Source of the DNA: Lachnospiraceae bacterium
GTDB taxonomy: Bacteria > Bacillota_A > Clostridia > Lachnospirales > Lachnospiraceae
Length of the DNA stretch: 64,000 bases
Reading direction: 5' to 3'
Assembly: GCA_009911175.1 (NCBI GenBank)
Contig: QXWX01000037.1
Coordinates: forward strand, 1 to 64,000
Part shown: in pieces, positions 48,254 through 56,987 of the stretch
How positions within the stretch are numbered: the stretch's first letter is position 1
Layout: each line of letters opens with the position of its first letter
The notes under the pieces: generated by a model
What the model saw: only the letters and a program-made list of their open reading frames with translations
The model's database searches: none
What the model was told of the DNA's origin: nothing
Translations under genes and position numbers: made by a program

Positions 48254-49191
48254 TCTTCCTCCTTCTCTTCTTCCCAGGACAGATCCCGTTCCAGCGGCTG
48301 AGACAGGTCCACGGTCTCCTGGTAGGACGCATTCTTCTCTCCGTTGACCATGATCTGCACGCTGCCCGCGCCGGTTCCTTCCAACAGGGAATTTACGAGG
48401 GAATAAATGGCTACCTCCGGCCGGACGTCATAGACGCTGTTGAGAAATTCCGAGTCAAAATTGACGTAGCAGGTTCCCTCCTTGACCGTCACGCCCAGAA
48501 GCGCGGCTGAGGGATTCAGCGTCGGATAAGCCCCGCTTTTTTTCGGACCTCCCATCAACTTTTCCACGATCAGCTTCTCTCTGGGAACATTGGTGTTATA
48601 TCTGACATCCATCTGCTGCCGGACCAGCTGGTCGCCGGACTCATTTGCAAAAAACAGAGTCAGCGTTGTCTGCTCATAGGCGCTGGGGGAAGAGCCGGCG
48701 CTCTCCGCAAAATCATCCCCGTTCAAAACCCCCAAAACCTTGCCGGACTCATTTTTCAAGTTTTCCTCTTCTACTGTGATCCATACTCCGTTGATCCCGT
48801 CCAGCCGCACCAGTGTCTGCACCACCGCGGCGCGCACCAATTTTTCCTCAATGGAAGGGATCTCATTATATTTTTTATTAAAGTCAATATATGCAATATC
48901 ATGCTCTACCTTTAGGGACTTTACCTTGACATTCTCCGGAATGGCAGGCATATATTCAATGTCCTCCGACGGGCTCGCCATTTTTTCCAGCGCTGTCTCC
49001 GCCCCGTCATTTGGCGTCTCCTGCGAAATGTCGCAGACTAACTTAAACAGGCCGGTCCCTTCGCCGTTGATACAGTAGACAAAATCTTCCCCTTCTTCGA
49101 TCTTTGTCTGTTTTGCACAGGACGGAAGCAGACACAGCAGACAGCAGGCTGCCGCGCCTGCGGACATCCATCTCTCTTTTCTATTTTTCAT
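48250..49191 (-). CDS. GerMN-domain lipoprotein
   Basis: 313-residue secreted lipoprotein. The signal peptide ends with the lipobox LLPSC (Cys25). Two GerMN domains follow, about residues 85-170 (with AAVVQTLVRLDGINGVWI) and 195-295 (with EKLIVEKLMGGPKKSG and YSLVNSLLEGTGAGSVQIMV). GerM proteins take part in sporulation envelope assembly and spore germination in Bacillus. Here it sits behind a sensor kinase in the same operon, resembling the LpqB/YycH-like pattern of kinase accessory lipoproteins. The link to the kinase is inference. Confidence 0.85.
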   Translation of the reverse strand: MKNRKERWMSAGAAACCLLCLLPSCAKQTKIEEGEDFVYCINGEGTGLFKLVCDISQETPNDGAETALEKMASPSEDIEYMPAIPENVKVKSLKVEHDIAYIDFNKKYNEIPSIEEKLVRAAVVQTLVRLDGINGVWITVEEENLKNESGKVLGVLNGDDFAESAGSSPSAYEQTTLTLFFANESGDQLVRQQMDVRYNTNVPREKLIVEKLMGGPKKSGAYPTLNPSAALLGVTVKEGTCYVNFDSEFLNSVYDVRPEVAIYSLVNSLLEGTGAGSVQIMVNGEKNASYQETVDLSQPLERDLSWEEEKEEE

Positions 49192-49215
49192 CCTGTTCCC
49201 CCTTATCTGATATGT

Positions 49216-50679
49216 CTATAAGGCCTGGGCCGATACATAGATCATAGGCACCCGGACCGTAAATGTAGTCCCCTCGCCTGGATTGCTGTATACCTTGATG
49301 GAGCCCCGGTGTATGATCACCGCATTTCTTGCAATGGCCAGTCCGAGACCCGTTCCTCCAATCTCCCGGGAATGGGACTTGTCCACCCGATAAAAACGTT
49401 CGAAAATATGATCCTGGTCTTCCTTCGGAATCCCGATTCCGGAATCCGCCACCTTGATATAAAAGAACTTGTGGTCCGCATTCAATGACACATGCACCCA
49501 CCCGCCCTCGTTGTTATATTTGATCGCGTTTTCCACCAGATTGGACACTGCCAACGTCATCTTCACCTCGTCAATCTCCGCTGTCACAGGACGAAAGCTC
49601 TCCAGGACGACCTCCACATTCTTCTTCTCCGCAATGGGCTTGAGCCGCTTTAAGATCAGCTCCAGAAGCTGGTTGATATTGACCGGCGCAATGTTCAAAT
49701 CCGGAGCGGTCTTGCCCATCTTCACCAGGGTCAGCAGATCATTGATGATGTCGTTCTCCCGATCGATCTCTTTCGCAATGTCCTCCATAAACTCCTGATA
49801 CAGCTCCACAGGCACCTGCTCCTGCAGCACAAGGGAATCTGCCAGCACCTTCATGGAAGCCAGCGGGGTCTTGAGCTCATGGGACACATTGGACACAAAT
49901 TCCTCCCTGGAAGCGTCCACCGTTTTCAGCCTTCCCAGCAGCTTGTTAAATGCCTCGGAAATCTGCCGGGTCTCCCGGTACGTATTGACATGCAGTTCTT
50001 CGTCCTCAAAGCCCTCCGTGATATTCTCGATATCATTTCGGATCTTCCCCAAAGGCTGTACCAGCAGATAGGCAACCAATACAGAAAAAGCCAGCATCAG
50101 GATCCCGATGATCCACAGGATCCCCCTGCCCTTTGTATAAAAAATCCGCAGGCTGTCCTCAATCGTGTCCGTAGACACACTGGCGAGCATCACCCCGGTA
50201 ATCTCCTCCGACCCGGACTCCGTGATCGGGGAGGTCACCTCAATATAGCGGTTTTTCTTGTCATAATAATTGGTGCTTTCTCCCTTCATACACCGGATGA
50301 CATTTTCCGAAACAATCGTCTTGCCTTCGTCCAGGGCATAGGTATCCTTGATCACCGTCAGCTCTCTGTTGACGATCATGACCCGTCCGTTATAAATATT
50401 AGTCAACTGTGTCAGGCTGGCATTGACGACTTCGGAAGAATTATCCACCAGATAATTGTAGCTGTTCAGCTGATCACATAGAATTGTACATTGATTCTGT
50501 ATTTCCGCCGTGCGCAGAGAAACCGCCCTGGATTCATATGCTTTGATGATCCCCATATAAGCAATGATTCCCGGCAGTATCCCTGCACATAAAATGACCA
50601 CTATAATCCGAAAATACAGGCTTCTTATGATAGTATCTCTGATCTGAAAATGAAATTTAGCCTTTGAAATAGTAACCAA
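49216..50679 (-). CDS. Sensor histidine kinase (HAMP, HisKA, HATPase)
   Basis: 487-residue kinase: helix 1 at about 23-43, extracytoplasmic domain 44-185, helix 2 at 187-207, HAMP 207-257, His267 in FVSNVSHELKTPLASM, and ATPase motifs NLVENAIKYNNEGG, DSGIGIPKEDQDHIFERFYR and GGTGLGLAIAR. The layout resembles ResE/PhoR/WalK kinases. The start is a TTG at 50679 lying within the end of the response regulator gene (23-base overlap); no ATG exists before helix 1. Confidence 0.93.
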   Translation of the reverse strand: MVTISKAKFHFQIRDTIIRSLYFRIIVVILCAGILPGIIAYMGIIKAYESRAVSLRTAEIQNQCTILCDQLNSYNYLVDNSSEVVNASLTQLTNIYNGRVMIVNRELTVIKDTYALDEGKTIVSENVIRCMKGESTNYYDKKNRYIEVTSPITESGSEEITGVMLASVSTDTIEDSLRIFYTKGRGILWIIGILMLAFSVLVAYLLVQPLGKIRNDIENITEGFEDEELHVNTYRETRQISEAFNKLLGRLKTVDASREEFVSNVSHELKTPLASMKVLADSLVLQEQVPVELYQEFMEDIAKEIDRENDIINDLLTLVKMGKTAPDLNIAPVNINQLLELILKRLKPIAEKKNVEVVLESFRPVTAEIDEVKMTLAVSNLVENAIKYNNEGGWVHVSLNADHKFFYIKVADSGIGIPKEDQDHIFERFYRVDKSHSREIGGTGLGLAIARNAVIIHRGSIKVYSNPGEGTTFTVRVPMIYVSAQAL

Positions 50680-51346
50680 CTCCCCACTTGGTATGGACGT
50701 ACTGCGGTTCGCTTGGATTGATCTCGATCTTCTCCCTCAGCCTTCTGATATGTACATCTACGGTTCTGGCGCCTCCGGGATAGTCTGCGCCCCACACGAT
50801 GTTCAGCAGATTCTCTCTGCTGTATACCTTATTGGGGTTCGTGGCGAGAAGCTCCAGCGCGTCAAATTCTTTTGCTGTCAGGTTGATCTCCCGTTCTCCG
50901 ATAAATACTCTCCTGCTCTCGCAGTCGATCTTCATATTGCCCTTGACGAGTATGGTGCTCTGAGGAGCCTCCTCCTTACGCGCGGTCCTGCGCATGATCG
51001 CCTTGATCCGGGCTTTTACCTCGAGAATATTAAAGGGCTTGGTGATATAATCATCTGCGCCGTATTCCAGTCCCAGAATCTTGTCCATGTCTTCGCTCTT
51101 CGCTGTAAGCATCACTACCGGCATATCGGAAAATTCCCGGATCTGCTGGCAGACCTCAAAGCCGTCCAGCTTCGGAAGCATCACGTCGAGAATAACCAGG
51201 TCGTACTCGCACTTCCTCGCAAGGCTGAGCGCTTCTTCCCCGTCATACGCACAATCGACCTCCATGCCGTCCTGTTCCAGACTGAATCGAATCCCTTTCA
51301 CAATTAACTTTTCATCATCCACAACTAAGATTTTTTTCGCACTCAT
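50657..51346 (-). CDS. Response regulator, OmpR/PhoB family
   Basis: 229-residue regulator: receiver domain with DDE at 10-12, Asp54 (LVILDVMLPKLDGFEV) and TKPF lysine, then a winged-helix DNA-binding domain ending in GGARTVDVHIRRLREKIE and WGVGYYFKG. The C-terminal domain resembles WalR/ResD/CssR types; the exact orthologue cannot be set by eye. It is followed by its kinase with overlapping ends, and preceded by comEA at 13 bases. Confidence 0.95.
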   Translation of the reverse strand: MSAKKILVVDDEKLIVKGIRFSLEQDGMEVDCAYDGEEALSLARKCEYDLVILDVMLPKLDGFEVCQQIREFSDMPVVMLTAKSEDMDKILGLEYGADDYITKPFNILEVKARIKAIMRRTARKEEAPQSTILVKGNMKIDCESRRVFIGEREINLTAKEFDALELLATNPNKVYSRENLLNIVWGADYPGGARTVDVHIRRLREKIEINPSEPQYVHTKWGVGYYFKG

Positions 51347-51359
51347 ATGACTCTTCCCT

Positions 51360-52118
51360 TTAATTTACTGTAATATCATCTTTGAGTTTATTGAATACCC
51401 CTTCTTTAATTCCCTCCACCTTCATCAGGTCCTCAATGCTCCCAAAAGGTCCGTTAGACTCCCGATACACGATGATACTTCCGGCTCTCGTATCCCCGAT
51501 CCCATTCAGAGTCTTCAATTCCTCTCTGGAAGCAGTGTTGATATTTACCTTGCCGCCGGCATTACTGCCGGGCGGGCCGCTGTCGGGTACTGCAGGCTGT
51601 GAGCCTGCGGCTGCGTCTCCACCGGCGCTGCCGGATAAGAAATACCCATCCAGTCCCTGACGGACTTCTTCATCTGTGGGAATATAAAGCCTCTCGCCGT
51701 CTGACACGGCCTGGGCCTGGTTGATGCTCTCTTCCGCTCCGTCCTCCCGGACGCCGCCTGCACGCGCGATGGCCTCATAAAGCCTTGCGCCGGCCTCCAG
51801 TTCATAGACTCCGGGCGTGTTCACCGCCCCGCATACATATACAAAAATATGTTCCGTACTGCCTGAGCCCGCATCCGCGTTCCCAATCTCCTGTAAGTTT
51901 CCTGCTGCTTTTCTGTCTCCGGTTTCCTCTGTGCTGCCAGAACCGTCCCTTTCCGGGGAAATGTCCTGATCTGCGGTATCTTCTTCCGTTCCCCGGCTGT
52001 CTTCCAGTCGGAGCGTCTCCAGCTGATCCGTACTCTTACGTCCGCATCCCGCAAACCAGAAGCATACCGTACATAAGCCCAGCATTCCTGCTGCTGTCCG
52101 CAATCTTTTTCTGTTCAT
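51360..52118 (-). CDS. comEA: ComEA-family helix-hairpin-helix DNA-binding lipoprotein
   Basis: 252-residue protein: signal sequence ending in the lipobox FAGC (residues 22-25), a 50-residue acidic Glu/Asp/Gly/Ser linker, an SLBB domain (VYVCGAVNTPGVYELEAG), and a C-terminal double helix-hairpin-helix (VNINTASREELKTLNGIGDT). This is the DNA receptor of competence, here as a likely lipoprotein and not with the single transmembrane anchor of Bacillus ComEA. It is the first gene of a run that includes a two-component system and ends with comEC. Confidence 0.92.
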   Translation of the reverse strand: MNRKRLRTAAGMLGLCTVCFWFAGCGRKSTDQLETLRLEDSRGTEEDTADQDISPERDGSGSTEETGDRKAAGNLQEIGNADAGSGSTEHIFVYVCGAVNTPGVYELEAGARLYEAIARAGGVREDGAEESINQAQAVSDGERLYIPTDEEVRQGLDGYFLSGSAGGDAAAGSQPAVPDSGPPGSNAGGKVNINTASREELKTLNGIGDTRAGSIIVYRESNGPFGSIEDLMKVEGIKEGVFNKLKDDITVN

Positions 52119-52171
52119 GTCTCATCCTCACAGAGAAAACCAGTGCAAACCCCTTTACACCAGACATATCT

Positions 52172-52200
52172 ATTGTATCGAATTCGTGCCTAAATTACAA
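52172..52200 (-). promoter_or_regulatory. Predicted promoter of the comEA run
   Basis: Minus-strand TTGTAA (52195-52200) and TACAAT (52172-52177) with a 17-base spacer, about 54 bases before comEA. Confidence 0.65.
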
Positions 52201-52261
52201 TAGGTAAAAATATTTTTATCTTTATTTTATCATTATGGCTGGTAAAACGGGCTGCGGCATT

Positions 52262-52696
52262 CTATCTTTCCCACTGGAAAATAGCGATCCCGACAAGAGC
52301 CAGAACAAGCCCTCCTGCCTTGACCCAGTCCCAGGGCGCCTTCTCCATGCCGAACAGACCGAACAGCTCGATCAGATATGCCACTGTCAGCTGCGCGATC
52401 ACGATCAGCAGTGCGGATTTTGCCGGTCCCAGTGCCCCGACGCTCTTGATCACCGTCCAGGTAATCCCGGCCCCGATGGCTCCTCCCAGCAACATATACC
52501 TGGGCTCTACCCTGGTGATGGCAGAAATATCATCCCGGCCCATGACCAGCCACATGACAAAGCAGACAGCAAAGGCGCTGAGCTGCACCCAGGCATTGGA
52601 GACCCACATCCCGGCCGTCTTTGTCACCTGGGTATTAAATACCCCCTGTATGCTCATCAGAGCTCCGGATAACAGTGCGATCAAAAACCCAATCAT
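52262..52696 (-). CDS. YdcZ-type DMT-family membrane protein (DUF606)
   Basis: 144-residue protein with five hydrophobic helices, the short EamA-related DUF606/YdcZ form. Typical pieces are LIALLSGALMSIQGVFNTQV and ITWTVIKSVGALGPAKSALL. It is half the size of classic EamA transporters and would act as a dimer. The ATG at 52696 has GGAGG ten bases upstream. It lies 246 bases behind argD, a gap filled by two palindromes, so whether it belongs to the arginine operon is unclear. Substrate unknown. Confidence 0.87.
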   Translation of the reverse strand: MIGFLIALLSGALMSIQGVFNTQVTKTAGMWVSNAWVQLSAFAVCFVMWLVMGRDDISAITRVEPRYMLLGGAIGAGITWTVIKSVGALGPAKSALLIVIAQLTVAYLIELFGLFGMEKAPWDWVKAGGLVLALVGIAIFQWER

Positions 52697-52724
52697 TCCA
52701 CATATACCTCCATACCTACGTGAT

Positions 52725-52774
52725 CGGACCATGCCTGCTGCCTGTTCTTCTAAAGAAGCAGCAGGATTGGTCCG
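52725..52774. repeat. Palindrome upstream of the ydcZ-like gene
   Basis: CGGACC...CCTGCTGC and GCAGCAGG...GGTCCG pair as a 50-base interrupted hairpin. No T tract follows on either strand. It lies about 30 bases before the ydcZ-like start. Confidence 0.5.
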
Positions 52775-52828
52775 GCCTGAGGATAGTATGCTCTGATCGT
52801 CATTTTTTATTCGCCGGCCCCAAAAAAG

Positions 52829-52914
52829 TGACAGGCACGGAGCCGCCGACTCTGCATAAAGCTTGACACCCGCAAACGATCTGCATAATACAGTCGGCAG
52901 CGCCGCGCCTGTCA
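52829..52914. repeat. Palindrome behind argD
   Basis: TGACAGGCACGGAGCCGCCGACT (arms 52829-52851) is inverted, with small mismatches, at 52893-52914. The loop carries CTGCATAA twice. It ends about 30 bases behind the argD stop. Unlike the MITE-like family, it shows no flanking duplication. Confidence 0.5.
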
Positions 52915-52942
52915 GGGAACTGCCGCGAGGCAGATCCTGAAA

Positions 52943-54124
52943 TCAGGACAGCGCCCTTTTCAGTTTTTCGATCATTTCATCCACATGTTTTTCTTCGATG
53001 ATCAGCGGCGGAAGAAGCCGGAGTACGTTCCCTTCCGCAGAGATCACCAGAAGTCCCTCTTCCAGCGCCCGGCGGTTCACCTCCGCAAACGGTTTTGTGA
53101 GCACCAGGCCCTGCATCAGTCCTTTGCCCCGCCGTTCCAGGATGCAGTCTGTTTTTTCCGTCAGCTCATCCAGACGCGCCGTCAAATAAGGTTCGATCTT
53201 TTTTACATGCTCCACGATCTGCTCTTTTTCAAAAATCTCCAGTACCTTGCGTACCGCCATGCAGGCCAGAGGATTTCCGCCGTATGTGGTCCCGTGGTCC
53301 CCAGGCTTTAAGGACTGCTCCGCCACACGCTCCGTCATGGCGAATGCCCCCACCGGAATCCCGTTTCCGATGGCTTTTGCCATGGTCATGATATCGGGGC
53401 GCACACCGTAGCCCTGCCATGCAAACATGGTCCCGGTCCGTCCCATACCGCACTGCACCTCATCGCAGATCATCAGGATATCCTGCTCGTCGCAGAGCTT
53501 CCGGATGCCTTCCATAAATTCCTGCGCCGCAGGATGGATCCCGCCCTCTCCCTGGAGCGGTTCCAGGATGATTCCGCAGGTTTTTTCACTAACCAGCGCC
53601 TTCACGCTGTCCAGATCGTTATACTCTGCAAAATGTACCCCCGGAAACAGCGGCTCGAAGGGCTCCCGGTACTCCGGGTGCCCGGTGATGGACACCGCGC
53701 CTACGGTCCTGCCGTGGAAAGAATGGTTCATGGCGATAAACTCATACCGTCCGGACTTCTTTGTCCAAGCATACTTCCTGGCAGCCTTTAACGCTCCCTC
53801 AATAGCTTCCGCCCCGCTGTTCGTAAAAAATACTTTATCCATGCCGGACGCGTCAGCCAGAGCATCGGCAGCCGCCCCGCAGTTTTCATGGTAATACAGG
53901 TTGGATATATGGCTCAGCTTATCCAGCTGTGCTTTCAGCGCGTCGTTTAGCTCCGCATTGTGATACCCCAGCCCGTTCACTCCGATCCCGGCCGCAAAAT
54001 CAAGATATTGCTTTCCTTCTGTATCATACAGATACACGCCTTCCCCATGGTCCAATGCCACCGGGAAACGATTATAAATATGCAGCAGATGCTCCTCTGC
54101 CCCTCGGATCTTCTCATTCACCAT
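52943..54124 (-). CDS. argD: Acetylornithine aminotransferase
   Basis: 393-residue class III PLP aminotransferase that makes N-acetylornithine. Landmarks are [59 protein letters not shown] and the PLP-lysine region [18 protein letters not shown]. The start at 54124 fits the family N-terminus and a weak AGG site; the in-frame start at 54148 lacks one. It overlaps the end of argB. Confidence 0.95.
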   Translation of the reverse strand: MVNEKIRGAEEHLLHIYNRFPVALDHGEGVYLYDTEGKQYLDFAAGIGVNGLGYHNAELNDALKAQLDKLSHISNLYYHENCGAAADALADASGMDKVFFTNSGAEAIEGALKAARKYAWTKKSGRYEFIAMNHSFHGRTVGAVSITGHPEYREPFEPLFPGVHFAEYNDLDSVKALVSEKTCGIILEPLQGEGGIHPAAQEFMEGIRKLCDEQDILMICDEVQCGMGRTGTMFAWQGYGVRPDIMTMAKAIGNGIPVGAFAMTERVAEQSLKPGDHGTTYGGNPLACMAVRKVLEIFEKEQIVEHVKKIEPYLTARLDELTEKTDCILERRGKGLMQGLVLTKPFAEVNRRALEEGLLVISAEGNVLRLLPPLIIEEKHVDEMIEKLKRALS

Positions 54125-55013
54125 CATAGTACCTGCTTTCTGCGTCATTTAAGATTGCCGTGCCGATTCCCTTGTTTGTAAAGATCTCCAGCAGCAGACA
54201 GTGGGGAATCCGGCCATCCAGGATATGGACCCGGGAAACCCCATTTTCAATGGCATCAATACAGTTCTGGAGCTTGGGCAGCATGCCCCCTCCGATATAA
54301 CCGTCCGTGATCAGCTCCCTTGCTTCCTCCGCCCGCAGCTCCGAGATCAGCGTTTTAGGATCCTCCGGATCCTTGTATACGCCCTCGATATCGGTCAGAA
54401 ATGCCAGCTTTTCCGCCTTCACCGCACGGGCGATGGCGCAGGCCGCGTCATCCGCATTGATGTTGTATGTCTGGTAATCATCGTCCATTCCCACCGGGCA
54501 GACAATGGGCAGAAAATCCTTTTCCAGCAGATCGAACAGGATCGCCCCGTTGACCTCCTTGATGTCTCCCACGAAACCGATATCCTGGCCGTCCGCATAT
54601 TTTTTGTCTACCCGGAGAAGCGCGCCGTCCTTGCCGCTGATCCCGATGGCACGCACCCCCAGCTCCTCTACCAGCTGCACCAGTCCTTTGTTGACCTTTC
54701 CCAGCACCATCTCGGCCACTTCCATCGTATCCTCGTCGGTTACCCGCAGTCCGTTGATGAATCTCGGCTCCATGCCGACTTTTCCCACCCATCTGCTGAT
54801 CTCCTTGCCGCCTCCGTGGACAATGATCGGCTTGAACCCGACCAGCTTCAAAAGAGTCACGTCCTGAATGACCTGTTTTTTCAGTTCATCATCAATCATC
54901 GCGCTTCCGCCGTACTTCACCACAATGATCTTCCGGTTAAAACGCTGGATATAGGGGAGCGCCTCGATCAGGACCTGGGCCTTATCCAGGTATTGCTGCA
55001 TATTCTCATTCAT
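54114..55013 (-). CDS. argB: Acetylglutamate kinase
   Basis: 299-residue kinase that phosphorylates N-acetylglutamate. Motifs: [16 protein letters not shown] at the N-terminus, [32 protein letters not shown] and [15 protein letters not shown]. The N-terminal helix ([25 protein letters not shown], residues 5-25) is typical of hexameric, arginine-inhibited ArgB enzymes; the pathway here, which uses argJ, is consistent with feedback inhibition at this step. The ATG at 55013 follows AAGGA. Confidence 0.96.
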   Translation of the reverse strand: MNENMQQYLDKAQVLIEALPYIQRFNRKIIVVKYGGSAMIDDELKKQVIQDVTLLKLVGFKPIIVHGGGKEISRWVGKVGMEPRFINGLRVTDEDTMEVAEMVLGKVNKGLVQLVEELGVRAIGISGKDGALLRVDKKYADGQDIGFVGDIKEVNGAILFDLLEKDFLPIVCPVGMDDDYQTYNINADDAACAIARAVKAEKLAFLTDIEGVYKDPEDPKTLISELRAEEARELITDGYIGGGMLPKLQNCIDAIENGVSRVHILDGRIPHCLLLEIFTNKGIGTAILNDAESRYYDGE

Positions 55014-55097
55014 GTTCTGTCCTTCTTTCTGATTCTTATGTGAACTGTTCAAAACGGCAGACCACAGACCCGTCTGCTGCCGTTCTGAATCGTTATG

Positions 55098-56321
55098 TCA
55101 ACTCCTGTAATCCGCATTGATATCAATGTATCCGTGGGTCAGATCACAGCCCCAGGCTGCCGCCGCCGCCTCCCCTTCCTTGATGTCGGCAATGGCCGTC
55201 ACCTCGGGCTGAGATAAAATCTCCGTCGCCTGTTCCTCGCTGTAATCGACAGCCGCCCCATCCCGGACGAGCTGCAGTTTTCCTGCCCGGCTCTCCAGAT
55301 ACAGATCCACCTTTTCCGGGTCAAACTCTGCCCCGGAATATCCCATGGCGCAGAGGATCCTTCCCCAGTTGGCATCGTGCCCCGCAACTGCGGCTTTGGT
55401 CAGGTTGGAGCAGACGATGGATTTTGCCAGGGTCTTTGCCTGCTCTTTGGTGGATGCTCCGATCACCTTCGCCTCAAACAGCGCGGTCGCCCCCTCGCCG
55501 TCCCCTGCCATTTTTTTTGCAAGCGTCTCATTAACATAATGCAGGGCTTTTGCAAACTTCTCGTACTCGGCCGTATCGCAGCGGATCTTCTCATTTTTCG
55601 CCATACCGTTTGCCAGGAGCAGCAGGGTATCGTTGGTAGAGGTATCTCCGTCCACGGAGATCATATTGTAGGTATCCTTTACATCCTCGCTCAGCGCCTT
55701 TTTCAAAGCCTTCCTCGAGATTGCCGCGTCTGTCGTGACAAACGCCAGCATGGTACACATATTGGGATGGATCATGCCGGAGCCCTTTGCCATACCGCCG
55801 ATGGTCACAATCTTTCCTCCGATCTCGATCTGAACGGCAGCTTCCTTTTCCCGGGTGTCTGTGGTCATGATCGCCCGCGCGGCCTCATTTCCATGCTCCA
55901 GATCTCCTTCCAGTCCTGCGGAGAGCTTCTCAATCCCCGCTTTTACCCGTTCCATGGGAATCTGCATTCCGATCACGCCGGTGGAACCGATCAGCACGCC
56001 TTCCTTGTCAATGCCAAGCACCTCCGCCGCCTTTTCGGCTGTCTCACGGCAGATCCGCTCTCCCTCTTCCCCGGTACAGGCATTGGCAATCCCGGAATTG
56101 ACGATCACTGCCTGGGATTTCACACCGCTCTCCACCACGGCCCTGTCCCATTTCACCGGCGCTGCCTTTACGATATTTGAAGTAAACGTGCCTGCGATCT
56201 TGCAGGGCTTTTCACTGTAGATCATTGCCATATCTGTGCGGTCCGCATATTTGATCCCCGCGGCAGCCGCTGCTGCCTGAAATCCCTTTGCGGCGGTCAC
56301 TCCGCCCTTGATGATTTCCAT
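55098..56321 (-). CDS. argJ: Glutamate N-acetyltransferase / acetylornithine acetyltransferase
   Basis: 407-residue Ntn-fold enzyme that recycles the acetyl group in arginine synthesis. It cleaves itself before a Thr; the site here reads [10 protein letters not shown], with Cys in the place of the usual Ala before the nucleophilic Thr. Other motifs are [15 protein letters not shown] and [13 protein letters not shown]. The ATG at 56321 is spaced properly from GAGAGG; the in-frame ATG three codons earlier touches that site. Whether it is mono- or bifunctional cannot be told. Confidence 0.96.
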   Translation of the reverse strand: MEIIKGGVTAAKGFQAAAAAAGIKYADRTDMAMIYSEKPCKIAGTFTSNIVKAAPVKWDRAVVESGVKSQAVIVNSGIANACTGEEGERICRETAEKAAEVLGIDKEGVLIGSTGVIGMQIPMERVKAGIEKLSAGLEGDLEHGNEAARAIMTTDTREKEAAVQIEIGGKIVTIGGMAKGSGMIHPNMCTMLAFVTTDAAISRKALKKALSEDVKDTYNMISVDGDTSTNDTLLLLANGMAKNEKIRCDTAEYEKFAKALHYVNETLAKKMAGDGEGATALFEAKVIGASTKEQAKTLAKSIVCSNLTKAAVAGHDANWGRILCAMGYSGAEFDPEKVDLYLESRAGKLQLVRDGAAVDYSEEQATEILSQPEVTAIADIKEGEAAAAAWGCDLTHGYIDINADYRS

Positions 56322-56429
56322 CTCTTTCATCCTCTCTTTCTCTCTTAACGCTGCTGAAGCCTTTTCGCCTTTTCAGTTACCGTTCGCCGGCCAGTAAACT
56401 AGTGTACTCTGATCCGGTCATCTATGGAA

Positions 56430-56876
56430 TCACTGTTGGTTAAAGGCCGTGATATTTTCCGTATTCAGTACAAAGTCATAGTAATTGAGATCCAGGCGTT
56501 CCGTCCACCCGATGGTATTCCAGAACGCATTTCCAATGTCATTTTTCGTAAACGCTATAAGGGAAACCTTGCTGATCTGTTCTGCCTTCAGCGCTTCCAT
56601 GGCCCGCACTACCATCGCCTTGCCGATGCCCCGCCTTCTGTAGTCCTCATGCACGCACACATGATACAGGCAGCCCCGTCGGCCGTCATGCCCACAGAGA
56701 ATGCTGCCTACCACCTTTCCATCCTCTACCGCCACCACGCTGGTGGTGGGATTCCGTTTCAAAAAACGCTCCACGCCTTCCCTGGAATCATCAATGCTGC
56801 GGATCCCAAAGCCCCTGATCGTCATCCAGAGCGCAAATACACCGTCATAGTCTTCTATCGTCATTGTACGTATCAT
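56430..56876 (-). CDS. GNAT-family N-acetyltransferase within the arginine cluster
   Basis: 148-residue single-domain acetyltransferase with the acetyl-CoA loop VHEDYRRRGIGKAMV (R/Q-x-x-G-x-G/A) and the VAVEDGKVVGSILCGHDG strand pair. It resembles the YpeA group. The ATG at 56876 follows GGGAGG. It lies between argC and argJ on the same strand, about 110 bases from each. A role as a short N-acetylglutamate synthase, priming the ArgJ cycle, is possible from position and size but unproven. Confidence 0.88.
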   Translation of the reverse strand: MIRTMTIEDYDGVFALWMTIRGFGIRSIDDSREGVERFLKRNPTTSVVAVEDGKVVGSILCGHDGRRGCLYHVCVHEDYRRRGIGKAMVVRAMEALKAEQISKVSLIAFTKNDIGNAFWNTIGWTERLDLNYYDFVLNTENITAFNQQ

Positions 56877-56987
56877 ACCATTCCTCCCAAAATGAATGCC
56901 GGGGCCGTTCCGCACAAAGAGTTCCCCGGATACCGCAGGTCACACGCTGACAAGATGCCCGCAGCTCAGGCCGGCCCGTCTCCCCTG

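Noticed and set aside
56377..56400. GTTACCG...CCAGTAAAC sequence between argJ and the GNAT gene as another MITE copy
   Set aside because: The ends are not inverted properly and the flanking 8-mers do not match.
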